This document shows positions 9,259 through 17,736 of a stretch of DNA of 64,000 bases, piece by piece. A program made the position numbers and the translations under genes. The DNA is from SAR202 cluster bacterium bin87 (lineage in GTDB: Bacteria > Chloroflexota > Dehalococcoidia > Lucifugimonadales > UBA3495), in assembly GCA_002238825.1 (NCBI GenBank), contig MPNC01000014.1:1-64000 (forward strand), read 5' to 3'. Under the pieces are notes generated by a model. The model made no database searches. It was not told where the DNA came from and was given only the letters and a program-made list of their open reading frames with translations. How positions within the stretch are numbered: the stretch's first letter is position 1; each line of letters opens with the position of its first letter.

Positions 9259-9816
9259 TCAGGGGCGCCCCGCGCCGTCGGCCAGCCGATCATTGACCAG
9301 CCGGTCCGGCATCCCATCGCCGAACATCTGGGCATTCGCCGCCGCGGCGAAATCGAGGTCGACGAAGTAGCTCTGCAGCGGGCTGTTGGCCGCCACCGGC
9401 CGGGACAGGGTCATCCCCCGCTCTCGTTGGAACCTCCGCAGCGCGTGACCCATCCGCATCAGCAGTGAGCGCAGCTCCGCTGGCGTCAACCCCGTACGCT
9501 GGCACAGGACGCTCCGGTGGATGCCCGCCGCGCCGGCCCGCCACACGTGCAGCGCCATATGCCTAGCCATCGGCTCCAACTCAGCCAGAAAATCGCCGGC
9601 CAGCGACTCCGTCCATGGCACGGGAGCCAGCCCTTGGGATTCCACCACACTTTTCGTCACGGTGACCGGCAGCGCATCCTCGTCGCTGCTGGCCAGCGTC
9701 TCGATTGTCCCTGCGGCATCGCCCACGGTTCCGTCGTGCCCCTCACTCCCGAGTTGCCGCAGGACCCGGACCACCTCATCGGCGCCGCCCTCGATTTCCA
9801 CGCGCACGTGCGTCAT
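9259..9816 (-). CDS. Hypothetical protein with helix-rich DNA-binding-like core
   Basis: A 185-residue protein. The first ~35 residues form a beta segment (VRVEIEGGADEVVRVLR). A variable acidic linker follows, then a helical core (MARHMALHVWRAGAAGIHRSVLC, GLTPAELRSLLMRMGHALRRF) with winged-helix-like spacing, and a tail FVDLDFAAAANAQMF. The ATG at 9816 has AGGAAG 6-7 nt upstream. A decayed paralogue lies at 5015-5418, so the family has duplicated locally. I do not recognise it as a named family; DNA binding is an inference from the helix pattern only. Confidence 0.6.
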   Translation of the reverse strand: MTHVRVEIEGGADEVVRVLRQLGSEGHDGTVGDAAGTIETLASSDEDALPVTVTKSVVESQGLAPVPWTESLAGDFLAELEPMARHMALHVWRAGAAGIHRSVLCQRTGLTPAELRSLLMRMGHALRRFQRERGMTLSRPVAANSPLQSYFVDLDFAAAANAQMFGDGMPDRLVNDRLADGAGRP

Positions 9817-9908
9817 CGTCACACTTCCTTGATCGCTCTCGTCCAGACAACCACACCGCAGAGGACGCCGCCTGAAAACGCGGTCGCCGATACTGCGGCA
9901 TCGTCGGT

Positions 9909-9954
9909 TGGCATTATGTCATTGCGCGCCGGAGCGTTCACCCATTGCCAGGCC
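9909..9954 (+). repeat. Short dispersed repeat, copy 1
   Basis: GGCATTATGTCATTGCG followed by CCGGAGCGTTCACCCAT is similar, over ~45 bp, to the sequence at 12804-12850. Both copies lie at the edge of a truncated or decayed gene. Confidence 0.4.
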
Positions 9955-10017
9955 GCCTGCAGCCGCGGAGATTCACTGCGCCAAGCACATGGTCCAGGCC
10001 ACCTCTGACCATCAGCC

Positions 10018-10497
10018 CATCGCGACCGGGGTTGCTATGGGCCCGTCCGCAAAACCCAAGGCACGCCGCACCCTCTCGTCACTCCGCACCAGCCGGATCG
10101 CCGACGTGGGCCAGTCGGGGTTGTTCCGGTTGATCACCTCGTGACGCTACACGATGCCCGCCTGCTGGTACTCGTCTATCAGCTTGCGGCACTCTAACTC
10201 GTTCCAAACCAACCCCCAGTCCAGCATCCACCTGGTTGACCAGCGTGTTGTAGCCCACGAAGTTCAACCGGCCCTCCAGCCGGTCCATCTCTCGCACGAC
10301 CGCTCCAGGGCATCGTCGGCGCCATCTTCATCCTCGTCCGGAGCCTGTTGAACGGACACATCGACATCACCGTGCTCCGCAAGCTGGATGCCCAGCTCCG
10401 CCTCCAGCGGGAACAGCGGCGCGGTGGCCAGCATGTCCCCGGACACCGACCGGCTGAAGGCGCACAGCACGATGCGCCTCCCGCGGGGCCGGGCCCG
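10018..10497 (-). pseudogene. Decayed copy of the NYN-domain gene (C-terminal part)
   Basis: In three frames it retains RRIVLCAFSRSVSGDMLATA, PLFPLEAELGIQLAEHGD, MDRLEGRLNFVGYNTLVNQ and RSDERVRRALGFADGP. All are near-identical to the intact NYN protein at 7257-8108. The catalytic N-terminal half is gone, and at least two frameshifts separate the pieces. Confidence 0.85.
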
Positions 10498-10505
10498 AGG
10501 CCTCA

Positions 10506-10868
10506 TCATGGGCCAGTCCAGACCTCCACGACCTTACGGCACTCTTCCGGCTCTTCGCGTACCGTCCGTCCGTAAGTGGACCGGCCGTCGGGTGTGAATG
10601 CTAGCCCCAGGAAATACTCGCAAGTACCGTCTATCCTCTCGCCGTTCAGTATGATCCTTGGCGCCGCCCTCACGTCGACCGGCCCGCGCCGGCTCTCCGG
10701 GCTGTTCTCGTCCCACACCACATAGTCGGGCTTGCCAGACTGCCCCGACAACCAATGCGCCGCCATGAACAGCAACCCCGCCAATACTATGAGGAGGGCG
10801 AGGCATCCGAACACCGACGCGATCAGTACGACGGGCGCCATCCGTTTATCCATTGCCTTCCCCGCCAT
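10506..10868 (-). CDS. Single-pass membrane protein, paralogue 1
   Basis: A 120-residue protein with a transmembrane helix at about residues 10-38 and an extracytoplasmic domain of ~80 residues. Two cysteines (GTCEYFLGLAF, PEECRKVV) could form a disulfide. The domain aligns with the neighbour at 10922-11278 (shared FLGLAFTPDG/FGLASSPGT and CRKVVEVW/CEFIIEIR blocks), so they are tandem paralogues. Starts: ATG 10868 or 10853; neither has an ideal ribosome site. Function unknown. Confidence 0.6.
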   Translation of the reverse strand: MAGKAMDKRMAPVVLIASVFGCLALLIVLAGLLFMAAHWLSGQSGKPDYVVWDENSPESRRGPVDVRAAPRIILNGERIDGTCEYFLGLAFTPDGRSTYGRTVREEPEECRKVVEVWTGP

Positions 10869-10921
10869 CGCGCCCGGGGCAGGTGGACGAGGATATCGCA
10901 GGACTCATCCTGTTGATTGTT

Positions 10922-11278
10922 TCAGTATGTGGCACGGATCTCTATGATGAATTCGCAATTCTCGCGGTCCTGCCAAACCGTCTGGGTGCGCGTCCCGGAA
11001 GTCCCTGGGGAACTGGCTAGCCCGAAAGACTTCGTGCAACCATGCGCCGATTGGTCCCCCCGAATGACCACCCGGGGTGAGTTGCGCTGTTCGCTATCCA
11101 CGAAAAGGCTGAAGGGGAAAACGTTGCCCCAATTGATGACCTGACCTTTACCCACCGTCCCCACAAAGACGAGAATCCCGATGTACATCACGGCGGCCAC
11201 CGCGAGACAGAGCGCTGTGCCCCCAATAACGGTGCCGATAATCGCGGCTGCATAGCCGATTCTGCCCCACATGCTCAC
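10922..11278 (-). CDS. Single-pass membrane protein, paralogue 2
   Basis: A 118-residue protein with two hydrophobic stretches near the N-terminus (residues 8-30 and 30-42), probably one long or hairpin membrane anchor. The outer domain has two cysteines (HGCTKSFGLA, ENCEFIIEI), related to the downstream gene at 10506. The 53-nt spacing suggests one transcript. Start: GTG at 11278 or the ATG two codons later. No family recognised. Confidence 0.6.
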   Translation of the reverse strand: MSMWGRIGYAAAIIGTVIGGTALCLAVAAVMYIGILVFVGTVGKGQVINWGNVFPFSLFVDSEQRNSPRVVIRGDQSAHGCTKSFGLASSPGTSGTRTQTVWQDRENCEFIIEIRATY

Positions 11279-11504
11279 GGGTTCCGTCCCTTTTCGTGCT
11301 GGGTTGCGCCAGCATCACGCTACGTGAATTATAGCATCGGCCCCGGAAGCCCCCACTCTCGACCGCGCTGCCGTGTGCCCATGGAAGACGCCGGAACCCT
11401 GATTGTTTTGCCCGGGGTTACACTCCGGGGCATCCGATCAGCCGGGAAACCGCAGCCGTGGGGTACACTTGCCTCCGCCATTCCCTTCCCAGGAGCTGTC
11501 AACG

Positions 11505-11669
11505 ATGACCACCCCATCCGCGAGCGTTGAGATTTACTGCGTCAAGTGCAAGGCCAAGACCGCCTCGAAAGACATCGAGGCCGTGACCATGAAGAACGGC
11601 CGGCCCGCCACCCGGTCCACCTGCACCGAGTGCGGCACCAAAAAGTTCCGCATCGGCGTCCTGCCCTGA
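11505..11669 (+). CDS. DUF5679-type zinc-ribbon protein
   Basis: A 54-residue protein with two CxxC knuckles (YCVKCKAKT near residue 12 and CTECGTKKF near residue 43). This matches the short DUF5679 proteins found beside DNA-metabolism genes, including in Chloroflexota. The basic RPATRSTCTECG segment could contact nucleic acid. ATG at 11505 with AGGAG 9 nt upstream. It directly precedes the NurA gene on the same strand. Confidence 0.75.
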   Translation: MTTPSASVEIYCVKCKAKTASKDIEAVTMKNGRPATRSTCTECGTKKFRIGVLP

Positions 11670-11691
11670 TCATCCTCATCACCTGTCCATC

Positions 11692-13293
11692 ATGGCGCTG
11701 GACCTGGGCCTGACCACTCACCAGCTGCTGTCCACCCTGGACGGCGTGGTGTCCGACGCACGCACCCGAGCCCACCGTCTGGACGGCGTCGTCGAACGGG
11801 CCCTCGACGTGCCCGCCGACAAGGCCGCCTTCCGCACCGCCGCGGTGGGCCGTCGTCCCTACATCTCCGCCCGCACCGGCTCCGAGGGCCTGCTGGGCAG
11901 CCGCCCGCCGCCGGAGGTTCCCCACGACTGGACCGCCATCTCCGTGGACGGCTCCCACATCGACGTGGACCGCCACCTCATCAACCTGGGCGGCTGCATC
12001 ATCACCTACGGGCGTGATTTCGGCTGCCAGCTATTCAGCGAGCCCACCCTGGCCGTGGATGACGCTGACCTGTACCTCCGCTCTCCCGACGGCGCGCGCG
12101 GTGAGACCCTGACCGCCGGCCCGCTGCTCGGCGCGCTGCGCACCGTGCGGGAGGTGGAGCGCCTGGCCGACGCCGTCGAAAGCCTGCCCGACGACCGGCC
12201 GGTACTGGTCCTGCTGGACGGCACCCTGGCCTTCTGGGACCTGCAGCGGGGCCAATATCCCCGCTACGTCGCCGACCTGCTCATCGGAGAGCGCCTCCAG
12301 CCCGCCCTGGCCCGCCTGCGGACGGCGGCCACCCACCGGCGTCCCGTGGCGGTGGCCGCCTACACCTCCAGGCCCCGCACCAACGAGGCGGCCGGCGCCG
12401 TGCGCCTCATGCTCTGCGACCAGGGCGACGCCGACTGCAACCGCCTCTGCACCGCCCGCCGCTCCGACCGGGCGTCCTGCGACGCCGCCGCCGGCTTCGA
12501 CGACCGGGAGGTGTTCGATCTGCTGCTGGAGCCGGGGCACCGCTCGCCCCTGTACCGCTCCAGCCACCTGGCGGCACGCTTCGCCCTGGGGCTCGCCACC
12601 GGCCAGGAGTGGATCCACTTCTACTACCTGAACGGCGGCTCCGAGATCGCCTGCGTCGAGGTCCCCGACTGGCTGGCCCAGGATCCCGAGCTGCTGGCGC
12701 TCAGCCACGCCATGCTGGTGAAACAGTGCCAGCTGGGCCTGGGCTATCCGGTGGCCATCTCCGAGGCCCACGAGCAGGCCGTCATCACCGGCCACGACCG
12801 GGAGGTTGGGATTATGTCATCCCATACCGGAACGTTCCACCCATGCGGGTGTCCACCTTGCGGACCCGCCGGAAGATCGGATTGCCCGTACCGGCAGGCC
12901 CCGCCGCCAAACCCGGCACCCGGACCAACCCAAGCCGGACCCGGTGGCCTTTCGGTCGCCGGCTCAAAGTCCCGCGCGGCCGCCTCATCGTGCCGGCATC
13001 ACGAACGCATCCCCGCCCGCCCAGCACCGAACGCCGTCGTCCAATCGTATCCCGCAGGTAAACTCCCCTCCCGAGCTGATTGCGCGAAACTGCTCGGCCG
13101 GCGCTTGGAAGTCGAATACATTACCCACATAGCCCCAGCAGAGCAAGTTGCCGTCGGCCTGTTCGGCGCAACCGTGATGATCAGCGACGGTGATCGACAG
13201 GTATTCTCCCGGCGGCGGCTCAGATTGCCCCGCGAATTCCCCGTTATGGGTTTCATTGCTCCCCCAACAGGCCACGGCGCCGTCCGCTCGTAA
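11692..13293 (+). pseudogene. nurA: NurA-domain nuclease with replaced C-terminus
   Basis: NurA is a 5'-to-3' nuclease that works with the HerA helicase in end resection. The first ~370 residues are a good NurA domain: ISVDGSHIDVDRH (first metal aspartate), LVLLDGTLAFWDL (second), and YPVAISEAHEQAVITGHDRE near the usual C-terminus. At about 12806 the family sequence stops. The frame then runs on for ~160 Cys/Pro/Arg-rich residues with no NurA match, antisense to an RCC1-like fragment. The last NurA helix, including the ordinary end after HDRE, is therefore lost by insertion or recombination. A repeat-like sequence marks the breakpoint. No HerA gene is in the window. Confidence 0.75.
12804..12850 (+). 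repeat. Short dispersed repeat, copy 2 (NurA breakpoint)
   Basis: GGGATTATGTCATCCC and CCGGAACGTTCCACCCAT resemble the copy at 9909-9954. It sits exactly where NurA homology ends. Confidence 0.4.
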
Positions 13294-13452
13294 TCCACAA
13301 GTATGCTGCATCCCGGCATCGACCGAACGGAACGTTCCTTCCGGCGGGGTGGCCTGCCCCACGAAATTGCCGTAGTAGTCCAGGTTCCTGCCCCAGCAAA
13401 CCACGGCGCCGTCGAGCCCTATTCCGCAGGTGTGATTTTCTCCGGCGGTCAC
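12985..13452 (-). pseudogene. RCC1-like repeat protein fragment
   Basis: Three RCC1/alpha-tubulin-suppressor-type repeats are visible, each with a HTCG(I/L)..DGAVVCWG pattern (HTCGIGLDGAVVCWG, HTCGLRADGAVACWG, FTCGIRLDDGVRCWA). Such beta-propeller proteins are usually secreted, longer, and carry a signal peptide. Here the frame has no signal and is continuous upstream only to about 13500, so it is a fragment of a larger gene. It lies antisense to the extended NurA frame. Confidence 0.7.
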
Positions 13453-13536
13453 CGACCGGAATTTCCCCGCCGGCGGCGTCGCCTGCCCAGCCCGGACGCC
13501 GGTATACGAACAGCTTCTCCGGGTCGAGTGCGGCCT

Positions 13537-13587
13537 TGCCCGTAAAATGTTCTTCTGCCCGTAAAATCGAAAATCTGCCCGTAAAAT
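13537..13587 (+). repeat. Three direct repeats of TGCCCGTAAAAT
   Basis: Exact 12-bp copies start at 13537, 13556 and 13576 (spacing 19 and 20 bp, about two helix turns). They are immediately followed by the hairpin at 13604-13634. The regular phasing suggests a protein-binding array. They could also be the coding echo of a lost gene, since they abut the RCC1 fragment. Confidence 0.6.
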
Positions 13588-13603
13588 CCGCGAAGTAGCC
13601 GAC

Positions 13604-13634
13604 GAGAGCGTGGCGTCGTTAGCGCTACGCTCTC
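13604..13634. repeat. Inverted repeat (12-bp stem, 7-nt loop)
   Basis: GAGAGCGTGGCG and CGCTACGCTCTC pair with one mismatch across TCGTTAG. No T-run follows on either strand, so it is not an obvious terminator. Confidence 0.5.
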
Positions 13635-14159
13635 ATTTTCAGGGATCTGCCGCGTTTTAGATTACCGTCACCATACCATCCGGGTCGGCAGTTCGGAACT
13701 GACAGGGCGCGGCGATGCTGTCGGTGTGTACGGCAGGTCGAGGCGCTGGGACTGAGCGCCTCGGCCCGTTGCCGGTTTCAGCTGATGCCTGGCCAGCGGC
13801 TCCCGACTGCCCGGGGAGGATGGTAGGCGGTGGAAGCGGTGCTGATTGTAGAGACCCTGGCGCCGGGCTTGCCAGACATGGCGCGTCGGGTTTTGGGAAA
13901 TGGTCGCGAGCCCGGCGATTGTTGCATTTAGGCCCCGCCGCGCCACACACGGAGGGGCCATCAAAGCCCCCTGCTATAGGGAAGGCCATATGATCCGCGC
14001 TGCGAATGGATCCTTGGCGCTCCAGAAGTGGAAGGGTAAGTAATCCAACGAAGTGAGTCGCCGGAGCGCCGGCGGGGATTTGGAAGGTCGCTGGTACGCC
14101 GACGCATCGAGCCGTGGAGTGAAAAGCCCGAAGATCCGCAACCATGCGAATTTGGGACT
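13635..14159. other. Intergenic / degraded DNA
   Basis: No credible gene. It contains, at about 13931-13965, a GGCCCCGCC...CACACACGG...GGGGCCATCAAA block that recurs at 36672-36706 as a clean hairpin. Confidence 0.4.
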
Positions 14160-14418
14160 ACCCGTGCCCGTGACCCTGCGCCGCGGGCAAACACCGGGCA
14201 AAATGTTGGTAGGCATCCGGGTAGTCAGGCAGGACAGAACACCAGCGGATTGGATGACCCTGTTCGTCCGAGAGGGACTGAAAGCCATGCTCTACCTGAT
14301 GCCGATGGGCATCATCTTCGATTTCTTCATCACGATGAGCGATCCCGACCGACAATGTTCACTGCCCGACCGCTTCACCGGCACCATGGTGGTGCGCAGC
14401 CAGGCACACAATCCCTAG
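14160..14418 (+). pseudogene. C-terminal fragment of an RDD-family protein
   Basis: TLRRGQTPGKMLVGI, DWMTLFVREGLKAMLYLMP and CSLPDRFTGTMVVRSQAHNP match the end of the intact RDD protein at 17737-18366 almost residue for residue. The N-terminal two thirds, including the RDD motif helix, are missing. No own start is evident. Confidence 0.8.
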
Positions 14419-14490
14419 CTTGGACTTCGTACAAAAGCTAGCAAATATACCAAAACAGGGTAAGCTGGCTTGATCTCCTTCTCACAGTAG

Positions 14491-14556
14491 GTCAGGCTGG
14501 AATTGACCACCGCCAGCTACAACCTGGTCAGGCTGTCCAAACTGACGCCGGTGTGA
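14491..14556 (+). pseudogene. Transposase C-terminal scrap (IS5-like)
   Basis: The short frame VRLELTTASYNLVRLSKL ending in a stop has the AAYNLVR-type tail of IS5/IS4-family transposases. Nothing upstream in frame supports a longer product. Confidence 0.35.
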
Positions 14557-14921
14557 ACCGTGGGTTCAGCCTGTACCAACCACCCCCAATCAACCACCGG
14601 TGCCAATCAATCGACCCTCAACCAGCGTCGATCAGCCCGCCGCCCTGACGAACTACACGCCCACACTGACCCGTACGACCCTTCATTACCTACGCCACCT
14701 ACGCCCCACCCAACAACACCCCATTTCAACACCCTGCTATTGGCCTTGACGCCATGAAACCACACGGGTAGTGTAACCTCCTTCAAATGACACGGAAATC
14801 CCATCAGCGACCGCAGTCTGGACCTCAAACGAGTCAAACTTTTGACTTCTCTCAATCTGCGATCACTTCAGTATAGGCCCGTGTCATCGGCGTACTGCCG
14901 AGAAGCCCGGAGAGGCTAAAG
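14557..14921. other. Intergenic, promoter region of the Septu-like pair
   Basis: No gene seen. The A+T content rises toward 14900, as expected for a promoter. The sequence just before 14922 (GGAGAGGCTAAAG) supplies the ribosome site. Confidence 0.4.
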
Positions 14922-16148
14922 ATGACTACATTCAAAACACTCGAAGTCGCCGATTGGCGCCAGTTCGGCTCGGTGCAGATTGAACTGCATCCCCGAGCGA
15001 CGGTCATTACTGGCGCGAATGGAGCTGGCAAAACAACACTCCTCAGTATTTTGAGCCAGCACTTCGGGTGGGTGCCTGCCTTCATAGGTACTCTCCGAAT
15101 CGACCGCAGGGGAGCTCAAAGATACTTCTCCGGAGTCACTAGGGACATCGACGACAGTAGTAACGGCTACGTCAATGTGGGTTCGCTCACATACGGCAAC
15201 GGTACTATCGCGTTACTCCAAGCACCCACAGAGGGTGCCTCCTTCAATGTCGAGATCAATGGCTTGCAGATAGTACCGGGCGTGTACATCACATCACATC
15301 GCCCAGTTTACAGCTATCAAATGGTGACAGAAATTCCCACCCGCGTCCAAGCAAGTAGCCAGCTGTTCAGCCAGTATTTGGACAACCTAAGGCAGTTCTA
15401 CCAACCCGGTGCTCGGATTCAGTCTCCTAGCCACAGGCTAAAAGCAGCACTGATCTCTCTGGCGATGTTTGGATACGGAAACCAAGTCGTTGCACCAAAT
15501 GACGACGCGCGCATGACATTCGAGGGATTCTCGGAAGTGCTGAGTCGAGTGCTACCTGCCGATCTCGACTTCCGCCGGATCGCAATCCGAATGCCCGAAG
15601 TGATCTTGGAGACAGGAACCGGCGATTTCTCGCTGGACGCATCTTCCGGTGGAATCGCCGCACTCGTGGATGTCGCTTGGCAGATCTATATGCAGTCTCG
15701 ATCAGATGCAGCCTTCACCGTCCTTATGGACGAACCCGAAAACCACCTGCATCCCAGTCTCCAGCGATCCGTGCTTCCCGGTCTTCTTACGGCGTTCCCC
15801 CAAGCGCAATTCATAGTGGCCACACACAATCCGTTTGTGGTGACATCAGTCAAGGATTCCAACGTCATAGTCCTTGAATTCATTGACGGCCGTGTGGCGT
15901 CCACGAAGCTCGAGGACATTGACAGGTCAGCCACCGCAAATAAGATCCTTACAGACGTTCTCGGGGTGCCGTTCCCCGTACCCCTCTGGGTCGAAGATGA
16001 GGTCGAGAAAATTGTGAATTCCGTCCGGGACGAAGATCTCAATGGAGAACTACTGACCAGACTCAAGACGCAGCTCAACTCAATCGGACTTGGAGACCTG
16101 TTTCCAGAGGTCATCGACCGTCTCCTACCAGCCGACGGTGCTGACTAA
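14922..16148 (+). CDS. ptuA: AAA ATPase of a Septu-like defence pair (PtuA-like)
   Basis: A 408-residue SMC/ABC-type ATPase. Walker A is GANGAGKTT (31-39), the signature-like DASSGG lies at about 239-244, Walker B is TVLMDEPENHLHP (266-278), and the switch histidine is in THNP (301-304). This OLD/AAA_15-like architecture followed by an HNH nuclease gene is that of Septu anti-phage systems and of retron-associated PtuAB, where the ATPase senses infection and controls the nuclease. ATG at 14922 with GGAGAGG upstream. The stop is 10 nt before ptuB. Base composition is closer to balanced than in the neighbours, in line with transfer. A stand-alone OLD-like ATPase is the alternative. Confidence 0.75.
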   Translation: MTTFKTLEVADWRQFGSVQIELHPRATVITGANGAGKTTLLSILSQHFGWVPAFIGTLRIDRRGAQRYFSGVTRDIDDSSNGYVNVGSLTYGNGTIALLQAPTEGASFNVEINGLQIVPGVYITSHRPVYSYQMVTEIPTRVQASSQLFSQYLDNLRQFYQPGARIQSPSHRLKAALISLAMFGYGNQVVAPNDDARMTFEGFSEVLSRVLPADLDFRRIAIRMPEVILETGTGDFSLDASSGGIAALVDVAWQIYMQSRSDAAFTVLMDEPENHLHPSLQRSVLPGLLTAFPQAQFIVATHNPFVVTSVKDSNVIVLEFIDGRVASTKLEDIDRSATANKILTDVLGVPFPVPLWVEDEVEKIVNSVRDEDLNGELLTRLKTQLNSIGLGDLFPEVIDRLLPADGAD

Positions 16149-16158
16149 GGAGGCCAAC

Positions 16159-16812
16159 GTGATCCGCCTGAACCAAGCAGCGCAGCCTCAGATCCTCGCC
16201 GACAACGGTGAGACATGGACTGCTGAGTATGTGCGTTGGTACGTGAACCCCATAGGTGCGGCACCGCGACGCTACGCACACCCACAGATACGCTCAGCAC
16301 TCGAGGCAGAAACAGCTTCGAAGTGTGCGTACTGCGAGGGACGAATTAGTGATGTTGCATACACGCACATCGAGCACAAGCGACCGAAGTCGAAATACCC
16401 GAAGCTGGTTTGTGCTTGGGAGAACCTGACCATCGCCTGCCCCAAGTGCAACACGAACAAGGGCGACTACGACGTACCCGAATACTCACTCCTCGACCCG
16501 TACTTAGACGACGTAGAAGAAGAGGTGGCGTTCGGCGGCCCGCTCGCATTGCCACGAGGTGGAGCCCGAGCGCGTGCCACAATCACGCTATTAGATCTAA
16601 ACCGGAAAGACTTACTCTTCGCGCGCGGCGAAGTTCTCACGGGTCTTCATAGGCTGCTCGATCTCGTGGAGCGGGCAGGCGGCGAACCAGACCTACAGAA
16701 ATCTCTCTGGCTTGACATCGAAGCTGCGACGGCCGCGAAGGGAGAATTTGCTTCCGCGTGCCGCCAGTTCCTCGCGTCGCAAACGGCGGCGCGAGGCCTT
16801 ACAAAGCCCTGA
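16159..16812 (+). CDS. ptuB: HNH endonuclease of a Septu-like defence pair (PtuB-like)
   Basis: A 217-residue HNH nuclease. CAYC (56-59) and CPKC (94-97) bind the structural zinc. YTHIEHKRPKSKYP (69-81) carries the catalytic His and the EH(K/F)xPK signature usual in PtuB and Ec78-type retron nucleases. The NL..CPKCN segment completes the fold. GTG start at 16159 with AAGGAGG 5 nt upstream, overlapping the end of ptuA's stop, so the two are translationally linked. Expected role: nucleic-acid cleavage once released by the ATPase. No reverse transcriptase or msr-like gene is adjacent, so I favour Septu over a retron. Confidence 0.75.
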   Translation: MIRLNQAAQPQILADNGETWTAEYVRWYVNPIGAAPRRYAHPQIRSALEAETASKCAYCEGRISDVAYTHIEHKRPKSKYPKLVCAWENLTIACPKCNTNKGDYDVPEYSLLDPYLDDVEEEVAFGGPLALPRGGARARATITLLDLNRKDLLFARGEVLTGLHRLLDLVERAGGEPDLQKSLWLDIEAATAAKGEFASACRQFLASQTAARGLTKP

Positions 16813-16971
16813 AGCGAACCATCACTAACCGAATAAACTGGAGGCGAGCCGTCGCAGACGCACGGGAAAGGTCACACAGAAGTAGGCGATATTGAGTCTA
16901 GAAGGGTCGGACAACCTTCCCGATTGCGCACACGTCTAGACAGCGGGTAAAGTTGGCCTACATTCCCTTTG

Positions 16972-17130
16972 ATATTCGGCTACGACGACACGAGCCAATT
17001 CCATCAAGAAGCGAGTGCATGGTGGGTAGAACTGGTCAACGGCACAGAAACCATCGGGATGCCATGGCAGGTGGCCAAGGCGGCGGATAGATTACCACTT
17101 GGGTGGCGTATTCTGGAATTGCAGAGATAG
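16972..17130 (+). pseudogene. PIN-domain (VapC-like) N-terminal relic
   Basis: The frame reads YDDTSQFHQEASAWWVELVNG then TETIGMPWQV. This is the pattern of VapC toxins just after the first catalytic aspartate (YDxxSPFH.AA..W.E.L..GE.VGLPW). The start and first Asp are lost to an apparent frameshift near 16970, and the frame ends at 17130 before the rest of the PIN domain. Confidence 0.5.
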
Positions 17131-17272
17131 CGCGAAACAAGTGCCGGAGCGCCAGCGCAAGGCGACACTTGATACTTCTGGCACAGGCTGGCACCTTTTC
17201 GGAATGCCACTCAACTGGACCAGCCGAAGCAAGGCACCGGACCAAACACAGGGAATCGACAATTCCCGAAAA

Positions 17273-17614
17273 TCATGTCCTTACATGCCTACTACCGGCT
17301 TTATAACGAGTCACGCTGCCTGGCACTAACCCGTCCATGTACAGACGTCGGTCCAAGACGTCAAGCAAGTCGCCGATACCGTCTTCAGCGAACTCCAGTT
17401 TCCCGTTTACCAGCGAGTAGCGGACTTCATTTTGGTCGCAAGCGTCGCGCAACGAATCCAATGTAATGCCGCTGAGCTGCTGCTGCTTGACCGCAGCAAT
17501 CTGCCGCGCCGTGGTGATGTTGAACGACTGTGGATCCACCGCACTGATGTCAACGAATGGCAACTCGCTACCCAGAGATTGCACATTGTCAGTCGCTGCC
17601 TCTTTTTGTGGCAT
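17273..17614 (-). pseudogene. C-terminal fragment resembling DUF4868 (KwaB-like)
   Basis: About 113 residues with FVDISAVDPQSFNITTARQ, YSLVNGKLEFAEDG and LLDVLDRRLYMDGLVPGSVT. The last block resembles the C-terminal end of DUF4868 proteins, where a short strand is followed by a helix and the L..LxGxxYEA-type tail; KwaB of the Kiwa defence system belongs there. The N-terminal ~200 residues and a KwaA partner are absent. I hold the family call loosely. Confidence 0.35.
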
Positions 17615-17736
17615 CCTGCAATCCGCCAATGAGCTCGAAACCAGCCACCCGTAATATGAGGCGATTTCGCTACTTTAAAATCCTTTTGGCCGCGACGAAT
17701 ATCGTAAGAAATCTGACGCTTGTCGTTTTCTGGCAT

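Noticed and set aside
14922-16812. Septu-like pair as part of a retron
   Set aside because: No reverse transcriptase or msr/msd-like sequence is visible on either side.
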